Assembly: GCA_963798195.1 (NCBI GenBank) | Contig: CAWCSF010000010.1 | Coordinates: forward strand, 744,001-808,000 | From: CAVSRC01 sp963798195 | Lineage (GTDB): Bacteria > Pseudomonadota > Alphaproteobacteria > Rhizobiales > Kaistiaceae | Length of the DNA: 64,000 bases | Direction: 5' to 3' | Part shown: positions 26,401 through 34,782 of the stretch, one piece after another | Position numbering within the stretch: the first letter of the stretch is position 1 | Layout: each line of letters opens with the position of its first letter | Position numbers and translations under genes: made by a program | Notes under the pieces: generated by a model | What the model saw: only the letters and a program-made list of their open reading frames with translations | Told to the model about the DNA's origin: nothing | Databases searched by the model: none

Positions 26401-27020
26401 ATGGCACGACACTGAGCGGCAATGCGGCCGATGGTGGACGCCTCCTGCGTTTCGTCGATCTCTATACGCGGATAAACGGCGGAGTGGTTGTGCTGAACGG
26501 CCAGGCGGGCGCCAGAGGGCCGATAGTCGGCTCCATGGAGATCGATAATTTCGACGTGATCAACGAGCCGGCCATGGAGCGCGTCGGCGTCGGCAAGAAC
26601 GCGCCCGGTGGCGCCCGCGACGGGTTTGACCCCGGCCGGGTCCACTTCGACCGCATGGTGGCGCGCTTCAACAAGACGACGCGCGCGGTGGTGATCGAGG
26701 AGGCGCTGCTGCGCGGCGCCGCCATCGGTGCGACGTTCGCCGGGCGCTACGACTTGAAGGATGCGGCCATTTCCCTGGCGGGCACATACCTGCCGGCCTA
26801 CGCTTTCAACAACCTGTTCAGTCGCATTCCGATTGTTGGATTGATCGCCGGCGGCGGCTTCCGCGAAGGTCTGATCGGCGTGACCTTCAAGATAGAGGGG
26901 CCGATCGCCGAACCGCGGGTATTCTTCAATCCTCTCTCTGCGGTGGCCCCCGGCATATTCCGCAAGATCTTCGAGTTTCAGCCGAACCGGGGCGCAGGGC
27001 CGATCTCGCCCGGTCAGTAG
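23463..27020 (+). CDS. Large AsmA/DUF3971-like envelope protein
   Basis: 1185 residues. A cytoplasmic basic N-terminus, one TM helix (LALRALSILAVVLGVAIAAGIVVAL, about 35-62), then a very long beta-rich periplasmic region with repeated short strands (VRVDDIVVRDPKQEIVV, FEVELNG-type). It has the AsmA-like/DUF3971 layout and a C-terminal AsmA-like end (FNNLFSRIPIVGLIAGGGFREGLIGVTFKIEGPIAEPRVFFNPLS). Related AsmA, YhdP and TamB-type proteins form bridges that help lipids cross the periplasm to the outer membrane. Overall length matches alphaproteobacterial YhdP-like proteins. The proline/alanine-rich linker at about 190-235 is a natural disordered insert. ATG 23463 is the first in frame. Confidence 0.85.
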   Translation: MRLQSMRQKVFPSSSAQSTRPLRQRGSTAARFHLALRALSILAVVLGVAIAAGIVVALTGTDFGFVRDRIASTIRSNLGPGYSVQIRQAVIDTDPVLGLVVRVDDIVVRDPKQEIVVNVPETRFVVDPYSLLRLHVDIRSVELNGPEVSFIRDRRGRVRLALAEAASPADGTAVASGTVPGGVTPLPGGGLAAPAVSAPSAEAPTPAVVPSKDQTPPSPFPDLVSALQILDRGIEPPIDAAARAGFERLSVVNGTLSVWDAGDGRQRRFSTTDIVVTLDPVTSGLKVDFATSGYSGRWSATIERDVDVSSGGHAVSAVFSQLTLADVFPAFGDEKGLFVADVPLYGRASMHIGADGELAEASARVDLGAGTFRFREELGGRQESVLLDEATVRLHWDIPNRAVVLEPSTFFFGNTRGLVTGTVQPEGDPADSRYSFRFESPGTVMAPSDSGAPPMVAQRISLSGVADLKEQTVTIDNAVIVTPDGSLAAAGSLGFEPEKTPSLALAASFSPMPIATLKTIWIPFIAPGARRWVMEHMVSGQLVEGRYEASVPAGVLWGKPVQLPDKAMRLDMKMENVTFTTLGDIPAVRKANGNVVLSGSTFGVDVSSAEIDAPSGAVSVQAAAFAIPNVAKRPSDGVLEFQLAGPAAALGEIADSDPLNALSQRDIAPTDLSGTAEASLSVRFPLRDKIDEADIDWKVVVNTKGAASKAPVEGRLISDADVALTISPDDITVYGKAKIDGVRADVSMSLPVTGTTATESRPGERQVRMVLDDEARKRLGVGLDEVLSGTVTALVTDGEDGAQHYELDLRRARVVLQGLGWSKGIGVAATLSFDITDSKDGRSVDNLVLKGDGFGLTGSAKLDSGFNLISADIDNLSLRKGDSLSLRLTRGKSGYGISARGAAFDLRGLIAHVRDRNEQAGGFPDIAIDARIDKLIGYNQEVISGASLTMVSVGGETQKVSFAGAMGGNKIALDYSVTANGTTLSGNAADGGRLLRFVDLYTRINGGVVVLNGQAGARGPIVGSMEIDNFDVINEPAMERVGVGKNAPGGARDGFDPGRVHFDRMVARFNKTTRAVVIEEALLRGAAIGATFAGRYDLKDAAISLAGTYLPAYAFNNLFSRIPIVGLIAGGGFREGLIGVTFKIEGPIAEPRVFFNPLSAVAPGIFRKIFEFQPNRGAGPISPGQ

Positions 27021-27037
27021 GTTTGACGGCTAAGCAA

Positions 27038-28288
27038 TCACTCCGGCCGCACCAGCACGTGCTTCTTCCTGCCCAGCGACAGCTTGATGATGCCGCCCGC
27101 GGCGTCGTGTGATGTGACCGTCGCCTTTTCGTCGGTGATGACCGTATCGTTCAGCCGCAGGCCGCCACCGCGAATTTGCCGACGGGCTTCGCCGTTGGAG
27201 GCAACCAGCCCGGCGCGCACAAACAGACCGAGGATACCGATGCCGCCGGTAAGTTCGGCGGCCGGCACGGCGATGGTCGGCAATGCCTCTGCAACCGCGC
27301 CTTCCTCGAACGTGCGACGTGCCGCTTCTGCCGCCTCGTCGGCCGCAGCGCGGCCGTGGAGGAGAGCGGTCGCCTCGGTGGCCAAAACCTTCTTGGCCTC
27401 GTTGACCTCGCTGCCTGCCAGAGCGGTCAACCGTGCGACCTCGTCGAGTGGCATCTCGGTGTAGAGCTTGAGGAAGCGCCCCACATCGGCGTCCTCGGCG
27501 TTCCGCCAGAACTGCCAGTACTCGTATGGCGACAGCAGGTCGGCGTTGAGCCACACGGCGCCGGCGGCCGTTTTGCCCATCTTGGCGCCGGATGACGTGG
27601 TCAACAGCGGGCAGGTGAGGGCGTAGAGCTGAGGCAGGCCCATGCGGCGTCCGAGGTCAATGCCGTTGACGATATTGCCCCACTGATCGGAGCCGCCGAG
27701 CTGGAGGCGGCAGTCGTGGCGGCGCATCAGCTCGGTGAAATCGTAGGCCTGGAGGATCATGTAGTTGAATTCCAGGAACGTCAGCTCGTGCTCGCGGTCG
27801 AGGCGGAGTTTCACCGAATCCATCGACAGCATGCGGTTGACCGAGAAGAAGCGCCCGACGTCGCGCAGGAAGTCGATGTAGTTGATCGGCGCCAGCCACT
27901 CGGCGTTGTCCACCATGATCGCCGCGTTGTCGCCGTCGTCGAAGTTCACGAACTTCGCGAAGGTCGCCTTGAGGCTCTGCTTGTTGGCCTCGATCTCCTC
28001 GTATGTGAGGAGCTTGCGCGCCTCGTCCTTGCCGGACGGATCGCCGACGCGGGTCGTCCCGCCGCCCATCAGCGTGATCGGGCGGTGGCCGGTCTTCTGG
28101 AACCAGCGCAGCATCATGATGCTGAGCAGGTTGCCAACGTGGTAGCTCGACGCCGTGCAATCGTAGCCGACATAGGCGGTGACCATCCCCTCGGTCAGAA
28201 GGGTGTCGAGGCCCTCCGGATCGGAGCACTGGTGGATGAATCCCCGCTCCGACATGATGCGGAGAAAGTCGGATTTGAACTCGGTCAT
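27038..28288 (-). CDS. tyrS: Tyrosyl-tRNA synthetase
   Basis: 416 residues, from ATG 28286-28288 (MTEFKSDFLRIMSERGFIHQCSD). Charges tRNA-Tyr. Class I synthetase with the HIGH-like motif YHVGNLLS and the KMSKS-like motif SSGAKMGKT, the tyrosine site YVGYDCTASS, and the C-terminal S4 RNA-binding domain (RAGLVASNGEARRQIRGGGLRLND). An in-frame start further upstream would add a Pro/Arg-rich segment that is not part of the family. Divergent from anmK, 104 bases apart, the standard order in Hyphomicrobiales. Converges on the AsmA-like gene with 17 bases between. Confidence 0.97.
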   Translation of the reverse strand: MTEFKSDFLRIMSERGFIHQCSDPEGLDTLLTEGMVTAYVGYDCTASSYHVGNLLSIMMLRWFQKTGHRPITLMGGGTTRVGDPSGKDEARKLLTYEEIEANKQSLKATFAKFVNFDDGDNAAIMVDNAEWLAPINYIDFLRDVGRFFSVNRMLSMDSVKLRLDREHELTFLEFNYMILQAYDFTELMRRHDCRLQLGGSDQWGNIVNGIDLGRRMGLPQLYALTCPLLTTSSGAKMGKTAAGAVWLNADLLSPYEYWQFWRNAEDADVGRFLKLYTEMPLDEVARLTALAGSEVNEAKKVLATEATALLHGRAAADEAAEAARRTFEEGAVAEALPTIAVPAAELTGGIGILGLFVRAGLVASNGEARRQIRGGGLRLNDTVITDEKATVTSHDAAGGIIKLSLGRKKHVLVRPE

Positions 28289-28392
28289 CGCGGCAACCCT
28301 TTGGCGTCGCACGCCTTGCGGCGGCGCGCGCGGCTGTTTAGCAGGATGGAACGGGGATTTCACCCGCGGAATCAGCGGTCGGCAGGAGCCTC

Positions 28393-29478
28393 ATGCACGT
28401 TCTCGGCCTCATGAGCGGCACATCGATGGACGGGGTGGACGCGGCGGTGCTCGAAACCGACGGCGAGACCATCGCCGGCTTCGGGCCAAAGCTGTTCCGG
28501 CCCTATCGGGACGAAGAGCGGGCGGTGCTCCGCGAGGCGCTAGCGGTTGCCCGCAACTTGACTGACCGGGACGCCCGGCCGGGTGCGTTGGCCGAAGCCG
28601 AGCGGATCGTCACCGCGGCGCATGGCGACGTCGTCGAGCAGTTCAAACGAGAGAACCCGGACGTAGCGATCGACCTTGTCGGCTTTCATGGGCAGACCGT
28701 TTTCCATGCGCCCGAGCGGCGGCTGACGGTGCAGATCGGAGATGGCGCCGCGCTGGCCAAGCGCCTCGGCGTGCCGGTGGTCTTCGACCTGCGCGCCGCG
28801 GACGTCGCCGCCGGCGGCGAGGGTGCACCGCTGGTGCCGGTATATCATCGTGCGCTGGTGGCGCATGCCGGGCTGAGTGGCACGGTGGTGGTCGTCAACA
28901 TCGGCGGCGTCGCCAACCTCACGCGCATCGGAAGCGATGGCGCCTTGACGGCCGGCGACACCGGACCGGGCAACGCGCTGCTCGACGATTTCATGCGTCA
29001 GCGCACGGGCGAGGCAATGGACCGGGGCGGGCGGTACGCGTCGCGTGGGACCGTGAACCAGGATGCGCTCGCGAACCTCATGGCGAATCCATGGTTCGAC
29101 CGTCCACTGCCGAAGTCGCTCGACCGCGATGCCTTCTCACCCGGACCAGTCGCCGGACTCTCCACCGAGGACGGCGCGGCGACGCTGATGGCCTTCACTT
29201 CTGCCACGATCCTGAAAGGGGTTGTGATCGCCGGCGGCGCCGATCGGCTGATCATTTCCGGCGGTGGGACCAACAATCCCCACCTCATGGGTCTTCTGGC
29301 GAAGGGGGCGGGGGTGCCCGTCGAGAGCGCCGGAAAGCTTGGCTGGTCGCCGGATTTCATCGAGGCGGAGGCGTTCGCCTATCTCGCCGCGCGCAGCCAG
29401 GGCGGGCTGCCGATCACCTTCCCCGGCACCACAGGGGTGGCGGCCCCTCTGACCGGCGGGCGGCTGGCGCGGGCCTGA
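28393..29478 (+). CDS. anmK: Anhydro-N-acetylmuramic acid kinase
   Basis: 361 residues. Phosphorylates 1,6-anhydro-MurNAc released by lytic transglycosylases, returning it to the cell-wall recycling pathway; cytoplasmic. ASKHA-fold ATPase motifs: MHVLGLMSGTSMDGVDAAVLE (phosphate 1), FHGQTVFH, VVVNIGGVANLTR, and AGDTGPGNALLDD, and the C-terminal SGGGTNNPHLMG. ATG 28393 is at the family N-terminus. Neighbour tyrS is divergent and the gene stands alone. The lpxD-like gene follows after 82 bases. Confidence 0.97.
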   Translation: MHVLGLMSGTSMDGVDAAVLETDGETIAGFGPKLFRPYRDEERAVLREALAVARNLTDRDARPGALAEAERIVTAAHGDVVEQFKRENPDVAIDLVGFHGQTVFHAPERRLTVQIGDGAALAKRLGVPVVFDLRAADVAAGGEGAPLVPVYHRALVAHAGLSGTVVVVNIGGVANLTRIGSDGALTAGDTGPGNALLDDFMRQRTGEAMDRGGRYASRGTVNQDALANLMANPWFDRPLPKSLDRDAFSPGPVAGLSTEDGAATLMAFTSATILKGVVIAGGADRLIISGGGTNNPHLMGLLAKGAGVPVESAGKLGWSPDFIEAEAFAYLAARSQGGLPITFPGTTGVAAPLTGGRLARA

Positions 29479-29560
29479 TCGCGCGCTGGCAGGTCTGACA
29501 ATTGTGCGCTAGGAACCACGTCCGATTTGCCGGACCCGGAAACCCTGCAATTACAAGATC

Positions 29561-30628
29561 ATGAAGCTTAGCGATATCGCCTCAGCGCTCTCGGCCACCG
29601 TCATTGGAGATGGCGGCGTCGATGTCCGGCGCATCGTCCACCCGGCTGACGCGGGCGAGCCGACCGACCTCGCGGTGGCTCTGTCGAAAGACGCGCTGGC
29701 GCATCTCGCCAGCGTCCACACCGGCGCGGTGCTGATTCCGGTCAAGGCGAAGCCACCCGGCAACGGTGTCGCTGCCATAGCCTACGGCGGCAACGAGCGC
29801 GTAGCGGTCTCCATCCTCACGACGCTGTTCGACAAGGGGCCGGTGCATGGCGCCGGTATTCATCCGAACGCCGTGATTGCTCCGGACGCCACGATCGGCG
29901 ACGGCGTCAGCGTCGGACCATTCTCCGTCGTCGGTTCGGGAACGAGGGTAGGGGCTGGCACGATCATTCTCTCCAATGTCACCATCGGCGCTGGTGTGAC
30001 TATCGGCGCGAACGCGCTGTTGCATCCGGGCGTGCGCGTCGGCGACCGCGTGCGCATCGGTGACCGGGTGATCGTGCATTTCAATGCCTCGATCGGTTCC
30101 GACGGCTTCAGCTTCATCCCGGTGAGCAATCCGGATGGCAGTCGTAACGGCGTTGATATGCCGAAGCGCACCCATTCGCTCGGCGCGGTCGTCATCGGCG
30201 ACGATGTGGAGATCGGCGCGGGAACGACCATCGACCGGGGGACCCTGCGCGACACGCGCATCGGTCGTGGCACAAAGATCGACAATCAGGTTCAGATCGC
30301 CCACAACGTCACGCTCGGCGAGAACTGCCTGATCTGCGGGATGGCCGGAATCGCCGGCAGCGCTGTGATCGGCGACCGGGCCGTGCTCGCCTCGGGCGCG
30401 GGCATTGCCGATCATGTGACGGTCGGGGCGGGGGCGACAATTGCCGCCACGTCCGGTGTCGGCGCCGATGTTCCGCCCGGCGAGGTCTTTTCCGGCACCC
30501 CCGCAGTGCAACATCAGACCTCGGTCGAGCGGTACATGAATGTCGCACGCCTGAAGCAGCTTTACCCTAAGGTCGATGACCTGAAAAAACGGCTTGATGC
30601 TATGGAAAAAGACGCCAAGGCTGGGTAG
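29561..30628 (+). CDS. lpxD: LpxD-like UDP-3-O-acylglucosamine N-acyltransferase
   Basis: 355 residues: N-terminal UDP-binding-type domain (MKLSDIASALSATVIGD...), a hexapeptide left-handed beta-helix (about 95-310; IHPNAVIAPDATIGDGV and similar), and a short C-terminal helix (LKQLYPKVDDLKKRLDAME). The catalytic His is in QIAHNV (residue 248) and HFNASIGSDGFS matches the family. The reaction transfers a hydroxyacyl chain from ACP onto the 2-amino group in lipid A synthesis. It lies outside the usual bamA-lpxD-fabZ-lpxA cluster and directly before an ACP and a ketosynthase, so it may be a second LpxD with a special acyl donor. I cannot tell whether another LpxD exists elsewhere. Confidence 0.85.
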   Translation: MKLSDIASALSATVIGDGGVDVRRIVHPADAGEPTDLAVALSKDALAHLASVHTGAVLIPVKAKPPGNGVAAIAYGGNERVAVSILTTLFDKGPVHGAGIHPNAVIAPDATIGDGVSVGPFSVVGSGTRVGAGTIILSNVTIGAGVTIGANALLHPGVRVGDRVRIGDRVIVHFNASIGSDGFSFIPVSNPDGSRNGVDMPKRTHSLGAVVIGDDVEIGAGTTIDRGTLRDTRIGRGTKIDNQVQIAHNVTLGENCLICGMAGIAGSAVIGDRAVLASGAGIADHVTVGAGATIAATSGVGADVPPGEVFSGTPAVQHQTSVERYMNVARLKQLYPKVDDLKKRLDAMEKDAKAG

Positions 30629-30673
30629 CAAGAGACTAAGAAACGCCCCCTGGGGGATTGGAGGCAGTGCAAT

Positions 30674-30928
30674 ATGGCCGATGTGGCTGACGACGTGATC
30701 GCAATTATCGCCAAGAAGGTTCCTGGCGGTAAGGAGATCAAGCTAACGGACAACTTGCAGGAACTGGGCCTGGAGTCGATCGATGCCCTTGAGATGGTGT
30801 TCGACCTCGAGGAGAAGTTCGGAATCCAGATCCCTTACAACGCCAACAGCGCCGCGACCGACTTCGCCACCGTCGGGGACGTGGTCAAGGCCATCCAGGG
30901 CCTGGTAGCGCAGAAGCAGCAAACGTGA
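30674..30928 (+). CDS. Dedicated acyl carrier protein
   Basis: 84 residues: MADVADDVIAIIAKKVPGG...LQELGLESIDALEMVFDLEEKFGIQIP, with the phosphopantetheine Ser35 in LESIDAL, a variant of the usual DSL motif. It is shorter than, and clearly different from, the rhizobial AcpXL (92 residues, LGIDSLDFLD). GGAGG precedes ATG 30674. Its TGA overlaps the ketosynthase GTG as GTGA, so the two are translationally coupled, which makes this a dedicated carrier and not general fatty-acid AcpP. Probably carries the acyl chain used by the LpxD-like enzyme. Confidence 0.92.
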   Translation: MADVADDVIAIIAKKVPGGKEIKLTDNLQELGLESIDALEMVFDLEEKFGIQIPYNANSAATDFATVGDVVKAIQGLVAQKQQT

Positions 30929-32145
30929 ACTGGCCGCACAGGGTTGTTGTCACCGGCTGCGGCATCGTTTCGCCGGTCGGTAAGGATGTCTCGACCTACT
31001 GGACGGCCTTGACCGAAGGGCGCAGCGGCATCGGCCAGCCGACCGCTGTCCCGCCCGAACTGCTCTCCAATGAAGTCGTCGCCGAGGTCAAGGACTACGA
31101 CCCTCTCGCCTATTTCGACGAGCGCCAGCTTTCACCGCTCGACCGCGTTTCGCAGTTCGCCATCATCGCGGCGCGCGAGGCGGTCGCGGCCTCGGGCCTT
31201 GAGATTGGCGAGGAGCTGTCGGTGCGCACGGCGGCCATTGTCGGCACGGGCATCGGCGGTTCGAGCACGATCGACGAATCCTACAAGCGCCTCTACCGCG
31301 ACAACGCCACGCGCATCTATCCGCTGACGGTGCCGAAGCTGATGCCGAACGCGCCGGCGAGCCAGGTTTCGATGCACATCGGCTTGCGCGGGCCTTCGTT
31401 CGGCGTGGTGAGCGCATGCTCGTCGGCAACCCATGCCATCGGGCTCGCCTTCCAGATGGTGCGCTCCGGCATTGCCGACGCGGCCGTGACGGGAGGCACC
31501 GAGGCCTGCATCACGCTGGGAGCGCTGAAGAGCTGGGAAGCTCTGCGCGTGATGGCGACCGACACCTGCCGGCCGTTCTCGAAGGACCGCAAGGGCCTGG
31601 TGATGGGCGAGGGCGCCGGCATGATGGTGCTGGAGACGCTCGAAGGAGCGAAAGCGCGCGGCGCCAACATCATCGCCGAGATCGTCGGCTTCGGCATGAG
31701 CGCCGACGCCAGGGACCTGACCAACCCCGACGTCGGCGGTATGGCGCGGGCGATGAAATCCTGTCTGGCCGATGGCGGGCTAAACCCCGGCGACGTCCAC
31801 TACATCAACGCCCACGGCACCGGAACGCTGGCCAACGACACTGCGGAGACGCAGGCGCTGAAGGCAACTTTCGGCGACCAAGCGCCGAAGATCCCGACCT
31901 CGTCGACCAAGTCGATGGTCGGACACGCGCTGGGCGCGGCCGGCGCGCTCGAATTCGTCGCCACGGTGCTCGCCATCCGCGACAACATCGCGCCGCCGAC
32001 GTTGAACTATCTCGGTCCCGATCCGGCCTGCGACCTCGACTGGATACCGAACGAGGCGCGCGAGATGCCCATCGACGTGGCGCTCTCCAACTCCTTCGCC
32101 TTCGGTGGTCTCAACGCGGTTCTGGCGGCACGCCGTCTGGACTGA
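30925..32145 (+). CDS. Beta-ketoacyl-ACP synthase II-type (FabF/NodE-like)
   Basis: 406 residues from GTG 30925, overlapping the ACP stop by four bases. Thiolase-fold condensing enzyme with the catalytic triad: Cys in VVSACSSATHA (about 163), His in NAHGTGTLAND (about 296), His in MVGHALGAAGALE (about 332). It extends acyl-ACP chains by two carbons. The sequence is FabF/NodE-like, with GGTEACIT and KDRKGLVMGEGAG. Together with the ACP and LpxD-like protein it suggests an operon that makes and attaches an unusual acyl chain to lipid A or another envelope lipid. No nod genes are near, so symbiotic NodE is unlikely. Confidence 0.93.
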   Translation: MNWPHRVVVTGCGIVSPVGKDVSTYWTALTEGRSGIGQPTAVPPELLSNEVVAEVKDYDPLAYFDERQLSPLDRVSQFAIIAAREAVAASGLEIGEELSVRTAAIVGTGIGGSSTIDESYKRLYRDNATRIYPLTVPKLMPNAPASQVSMHIGLRGPSFGVVSACSSATHAIGLAFQMVRSGIADAAVTGGTEACITLGALKSWEALRVMATDTCRPFSKDRKGLVMGEGAGMMVLETLEGAKARGANIIAEIVGFGMSADARDLTNPDVGGMARAMKSCLADGGLNPGDVHYINAHGTGTLANDTAETQALKATFGDQAPKIPTSSTKSMVGHALGAAGALEFVATVLAIRDNIAPPTLNYLGPDPACDLDWIPNEAREMPIDVALSNSFAFGGLNAVLAARRLD

Positions 32146-32266
32146 GCCGGCTGACCGGCTCCCAAGCGGAAATCTTCCGGCCTCAACGCGCATAAGCCAT
32201 TGATCGGCCGCGGTTCCGTGGCATTGTACTTGCTCCGCCACGCCGAAAGCCGGAGGCCGCCCGACC

Positions 32267-34160
32267 ATGTTCGAGGCGATGAATGTCGCGATCCTGATCG
32301 GCTCCGCGCTGGTCGCCGCGGCAGCCTTCACCTCGATTCTGAGCTTCCGCTTCGGGGCGCCGCTGCTGCTGATCTTCCTGATCGTCGGGCTGGTAGCGGG
32401 CGAAGACGGCTTCGGCATCCAGTTCGACAACCTCGGCGCGGCGTATTTCATCGGTTCGGTTGCCCTCGCCATCATCCTCTTCGATTCCGGCTTCGCCACG
32501 CGGCTGGCGACGCTCCGGACAGCGGCGCTGCCGGCACTGGCGCTGGCGATATTGGGCGTGCTGATCACCGCGGTGCTGGTCGGATTCGCCGCGCAACTGA
32601 TCTTCGGTTTCACCTTGCTCCAGGGCCTGCTCCTCGGCGTCATCGTCGCACCAACGGACGCGGCGGCGGTGTTCTTCCTGCTCCGGGTCGGCGGCATCAC
32701 GCTGCGCGACCTCGTCCGCTCGACGCTGGAGATCGAGTTCGGGCTCGAACGATCCGATCGCCATCTTCCTGACGGTGGCGCTGGTCGGACTGGTCGCGGC
32801 GCCAGTCGGTCTGGGCGACATCGGCACGGACGTCGTGCTGCCGCTGTTGATCCAGCTTGTCGTCGGCGCGTTCGTCGGTTTCGCCGGCGGCGTGGCGATC
32901 GTGCAGGTGGTCAACCGCACCAACTTCGAAGCGGCGCTCTATCCGATCGTGGTGACGGCGCTGGCACTGATCGCCTACGCCATCGCCGGCCTGTCGTGGG
33001 GCAGCGGCTTCCTCGCCGTTTACGTGGCGGGGCTGGTCGCCGGCAACGCCCGGATAAAGCAGGCGACGGCACTCAGGCGTTTTCAGGAGGGCACGACCTG
33101 GCTCAGCCAGATCGCCATGTTCCTGACGCTGGGACTGCTGGCGACGCCCTCGCAGTTTCCCGCCGTCGCGCTTTCGGCGGTGGGCCTCGCGGCTTTCCTG
33201 ATCCTCGTGGCGCGGCCGGTTGCGGTCTGGCTCTGCCTGATCCCGTTCCGATTCACGCGGCACGAAATGGCGTTCGTGTCGTGGGTCGGACTGCGTGGGG
33301 CGGTTTCCATTCTGCTCGCCATCCTGCCGGTCATGGCCGGTGTGCCGGGCGGGCGCACGATCTTCAACGCGGTTTTCGTCGTGGTGCTGACCTCACTGCT
33401 CGTGCAGGGCTGGACAATTGGCCCGATGGCGAGGTTCCTCGGACTGGTCGTGCCGGCCCGACGTGGGCCCGTCGACCGCATGGAACTGGAACTGCCGGGC
33501 AGCGCGCGGCATGAGATCGTCGTTTATTCGGTGCATCCGGAAAGCGCCGTCGCCAAGGGCCAACGCATTCCGCGCTGGGCGCAGCCGTCGCTGGTCATGA
33601 GGGACGGGCGGACGCTGCGGCCGCATCGCTTCGGCAAGCCGGAGCCCGGCGACCGCATCTACGTGATCACGACGCCGGACTATGTCGCGCTGCTCGACAA
33701 ACTCTTCGCCGGACCGGCGCCCGGCAGCGAAGACCCCAGCCTGTACGGTGAGTTTGCCCTCGCGCCCGAAATCCGGCTGGCCGACCTGGCCCGGGCTTAT
33801 CCGCTGACCATCGCCGGTGGTGACGAGGCGCTGACCGTTGGCGAATTGTTGCGGCAGGAACTCGCGGGCGACATCGAGCCAGGCGACCGCGTGCCACTCG
33901 GCGATGTCGACGTCATCGTGCGGCGCGTGAGCGAGGAGGGCGCGATCGAGGAGGTCGGTCTCGCCATGGAGCACGCACCCGAAGTGCGGCCGCGCATTCC
34001 GCTGTTTCAACGGCCACGCGAGATCGCCGCCCTGGTCCGGGCATGGATCGGTCGGCGCGCGCCGGGATCACGCGCTGCCGCTGCGCCGGAAGTAGAGGGC
34101 AAGGGCGAGCATGGCGCCGGGGAAGGTGATCAGCCAAAACGCGCCGACGACGATCAATGA
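32267..34160 (+). CDS. K+/H+ antiporter, CvrA/NhaP2 type (one-base frameshift near 32747)
   Basis: Corrected length 630 residues. Cation:proton antiporter 1 family with about 12 TM helices, a TrkA_C/RCK_C-like domain (HEIVVYSVHPESAVAKGQ...IYVITTPDY) and a C-terminal transporter-associated domain. Conserved PTDAAAVFFLLR and SWVGLRGAVSILLAILPV are present. The frame breaks at GGG CTC G AAC GAT: removal of one G near 32747 restores GLNDPIAIFLTVALV, the expected LNDP motif after EIEFG. Without repair the product is truncated after about 160 residues. The C-terminus overlaps a convergent gene by 93 bases and ends in a charged tail (EGKGEHGAGEGDQPKRADDD) that may be an artefact of a further unseen shift. 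Confidence 0.85.
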
Positions 34161-34673
34161 TGGCAAGGCGAGTTGCAGGATCAGGAACGGGGCAAGCAGG
34201 CCGTTGAGGATGAACCACACCCGGACCGCGCCAGGCCCGCGCCCATCGAAGGCAAAGCCGGCGACCAGGGTGGCGAGGCTCATCAGCGTATAGCCGAGCA
34301 GATCGACGGCCGTGAGGAACTGGCCACCACCGCAACAGGCGAAGAGGGCGACTGCTGCGCCGTTTCCGGCGATCTCGTGCGGGATGACGATACCGAGCTG
34401 CGTGACGTACACGATGCTCACCATCACGGCGTACATGATGGAAAGCCCGAACGCCGAAAGACTCAAGGCTCGACGCTCCGGAACGGTCGCCTCATGCACC
34501 GCCGCCATCGCGACCACGAAACATGGCGCCAGCGCCAGCGACGGCGCGAAGATCAGGATGCGGTCGAGGGGATCGGGCAGCACGCCCGCGACCTGAAGCA
34601 ACTGCGGGATACCGTAGCCGATGGCCGCCACCGCGGCGGCCGTGGAAGCCCAGAATCCGAAGCGCGAGATCAT
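34068..34673 (-). CDS. Multi-pass membrane protein of unknown function
   Basis: 201 residues from ATG 34671-34673; a TTG at 34719-34721 would add 16 residues. About six hydrophobic segments, including FWASTAAAVAAIGYGIPQLL, ILIFAPSLALAPCFVVAMAAV, IMYAVMVSIVYVTQLGI, LLGYTLMSLATLVAGFAF and LITFPGAMLALALYF. No known transporter or enzyme motif. The 3' end overlaps that of the antiporter by 93 bases on the opposite strand, which is unusual and may mean that the antiporter tail is shorter in reality. Function not recognised. Confidence 0.6.
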   Translation of the reverse strand: MISRFGFWASTAAAVAAIGYGIPQLLQVAGVLPDPLDRILIFAPSLALAPCFVVAMAAVHEATVPERRALSLSAFGLSIMYAVMVSIVYVTQLGIVIPHEIAGNGAAVALFACCGGGQFLTAVDLLGYTLMSLATLVAGFAFDGRGPGAVRVWFILNGLLAPFLILQLALPSLIVVGAFWLITFPGAMLALALYFRRSGSA

Positions 34674-34782
34674 GGGAGCAAAGTGCGCGAGCGCGCCCGC
34701 ACTCGCCTTGCTTTGGATCAATATGGCCGCGGGAGGGGGCCGCGGGGCCCCGTCGCGTCCGAGGCCGTGAGGAACCGACCGC

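Noticed and set aside
30674..30928. AcpXL of the rhizobial long-chain acyl cluster
   Set aside because: The product has 84 residues and LESIDAL, not the 92-residue LGIDSLDFLD pattern, and fabZ/fabXL/lpxXL partners are missing.
30674..32145. nodF/nodE symbiosis genes
   Set aside because: The ACP and ketosynthase resemble NodF and NodE, but there are no other nod genes or nod box and the neighbour is LpxD-like, so a lipid A role fits better.
34733..34755. Terminator in the GC-rich hairpin GGGGCCGCGGGGCCCC
   Set aside because: No U-run on either strand; it is a GC-rich palindrome between two minus-strand genes.
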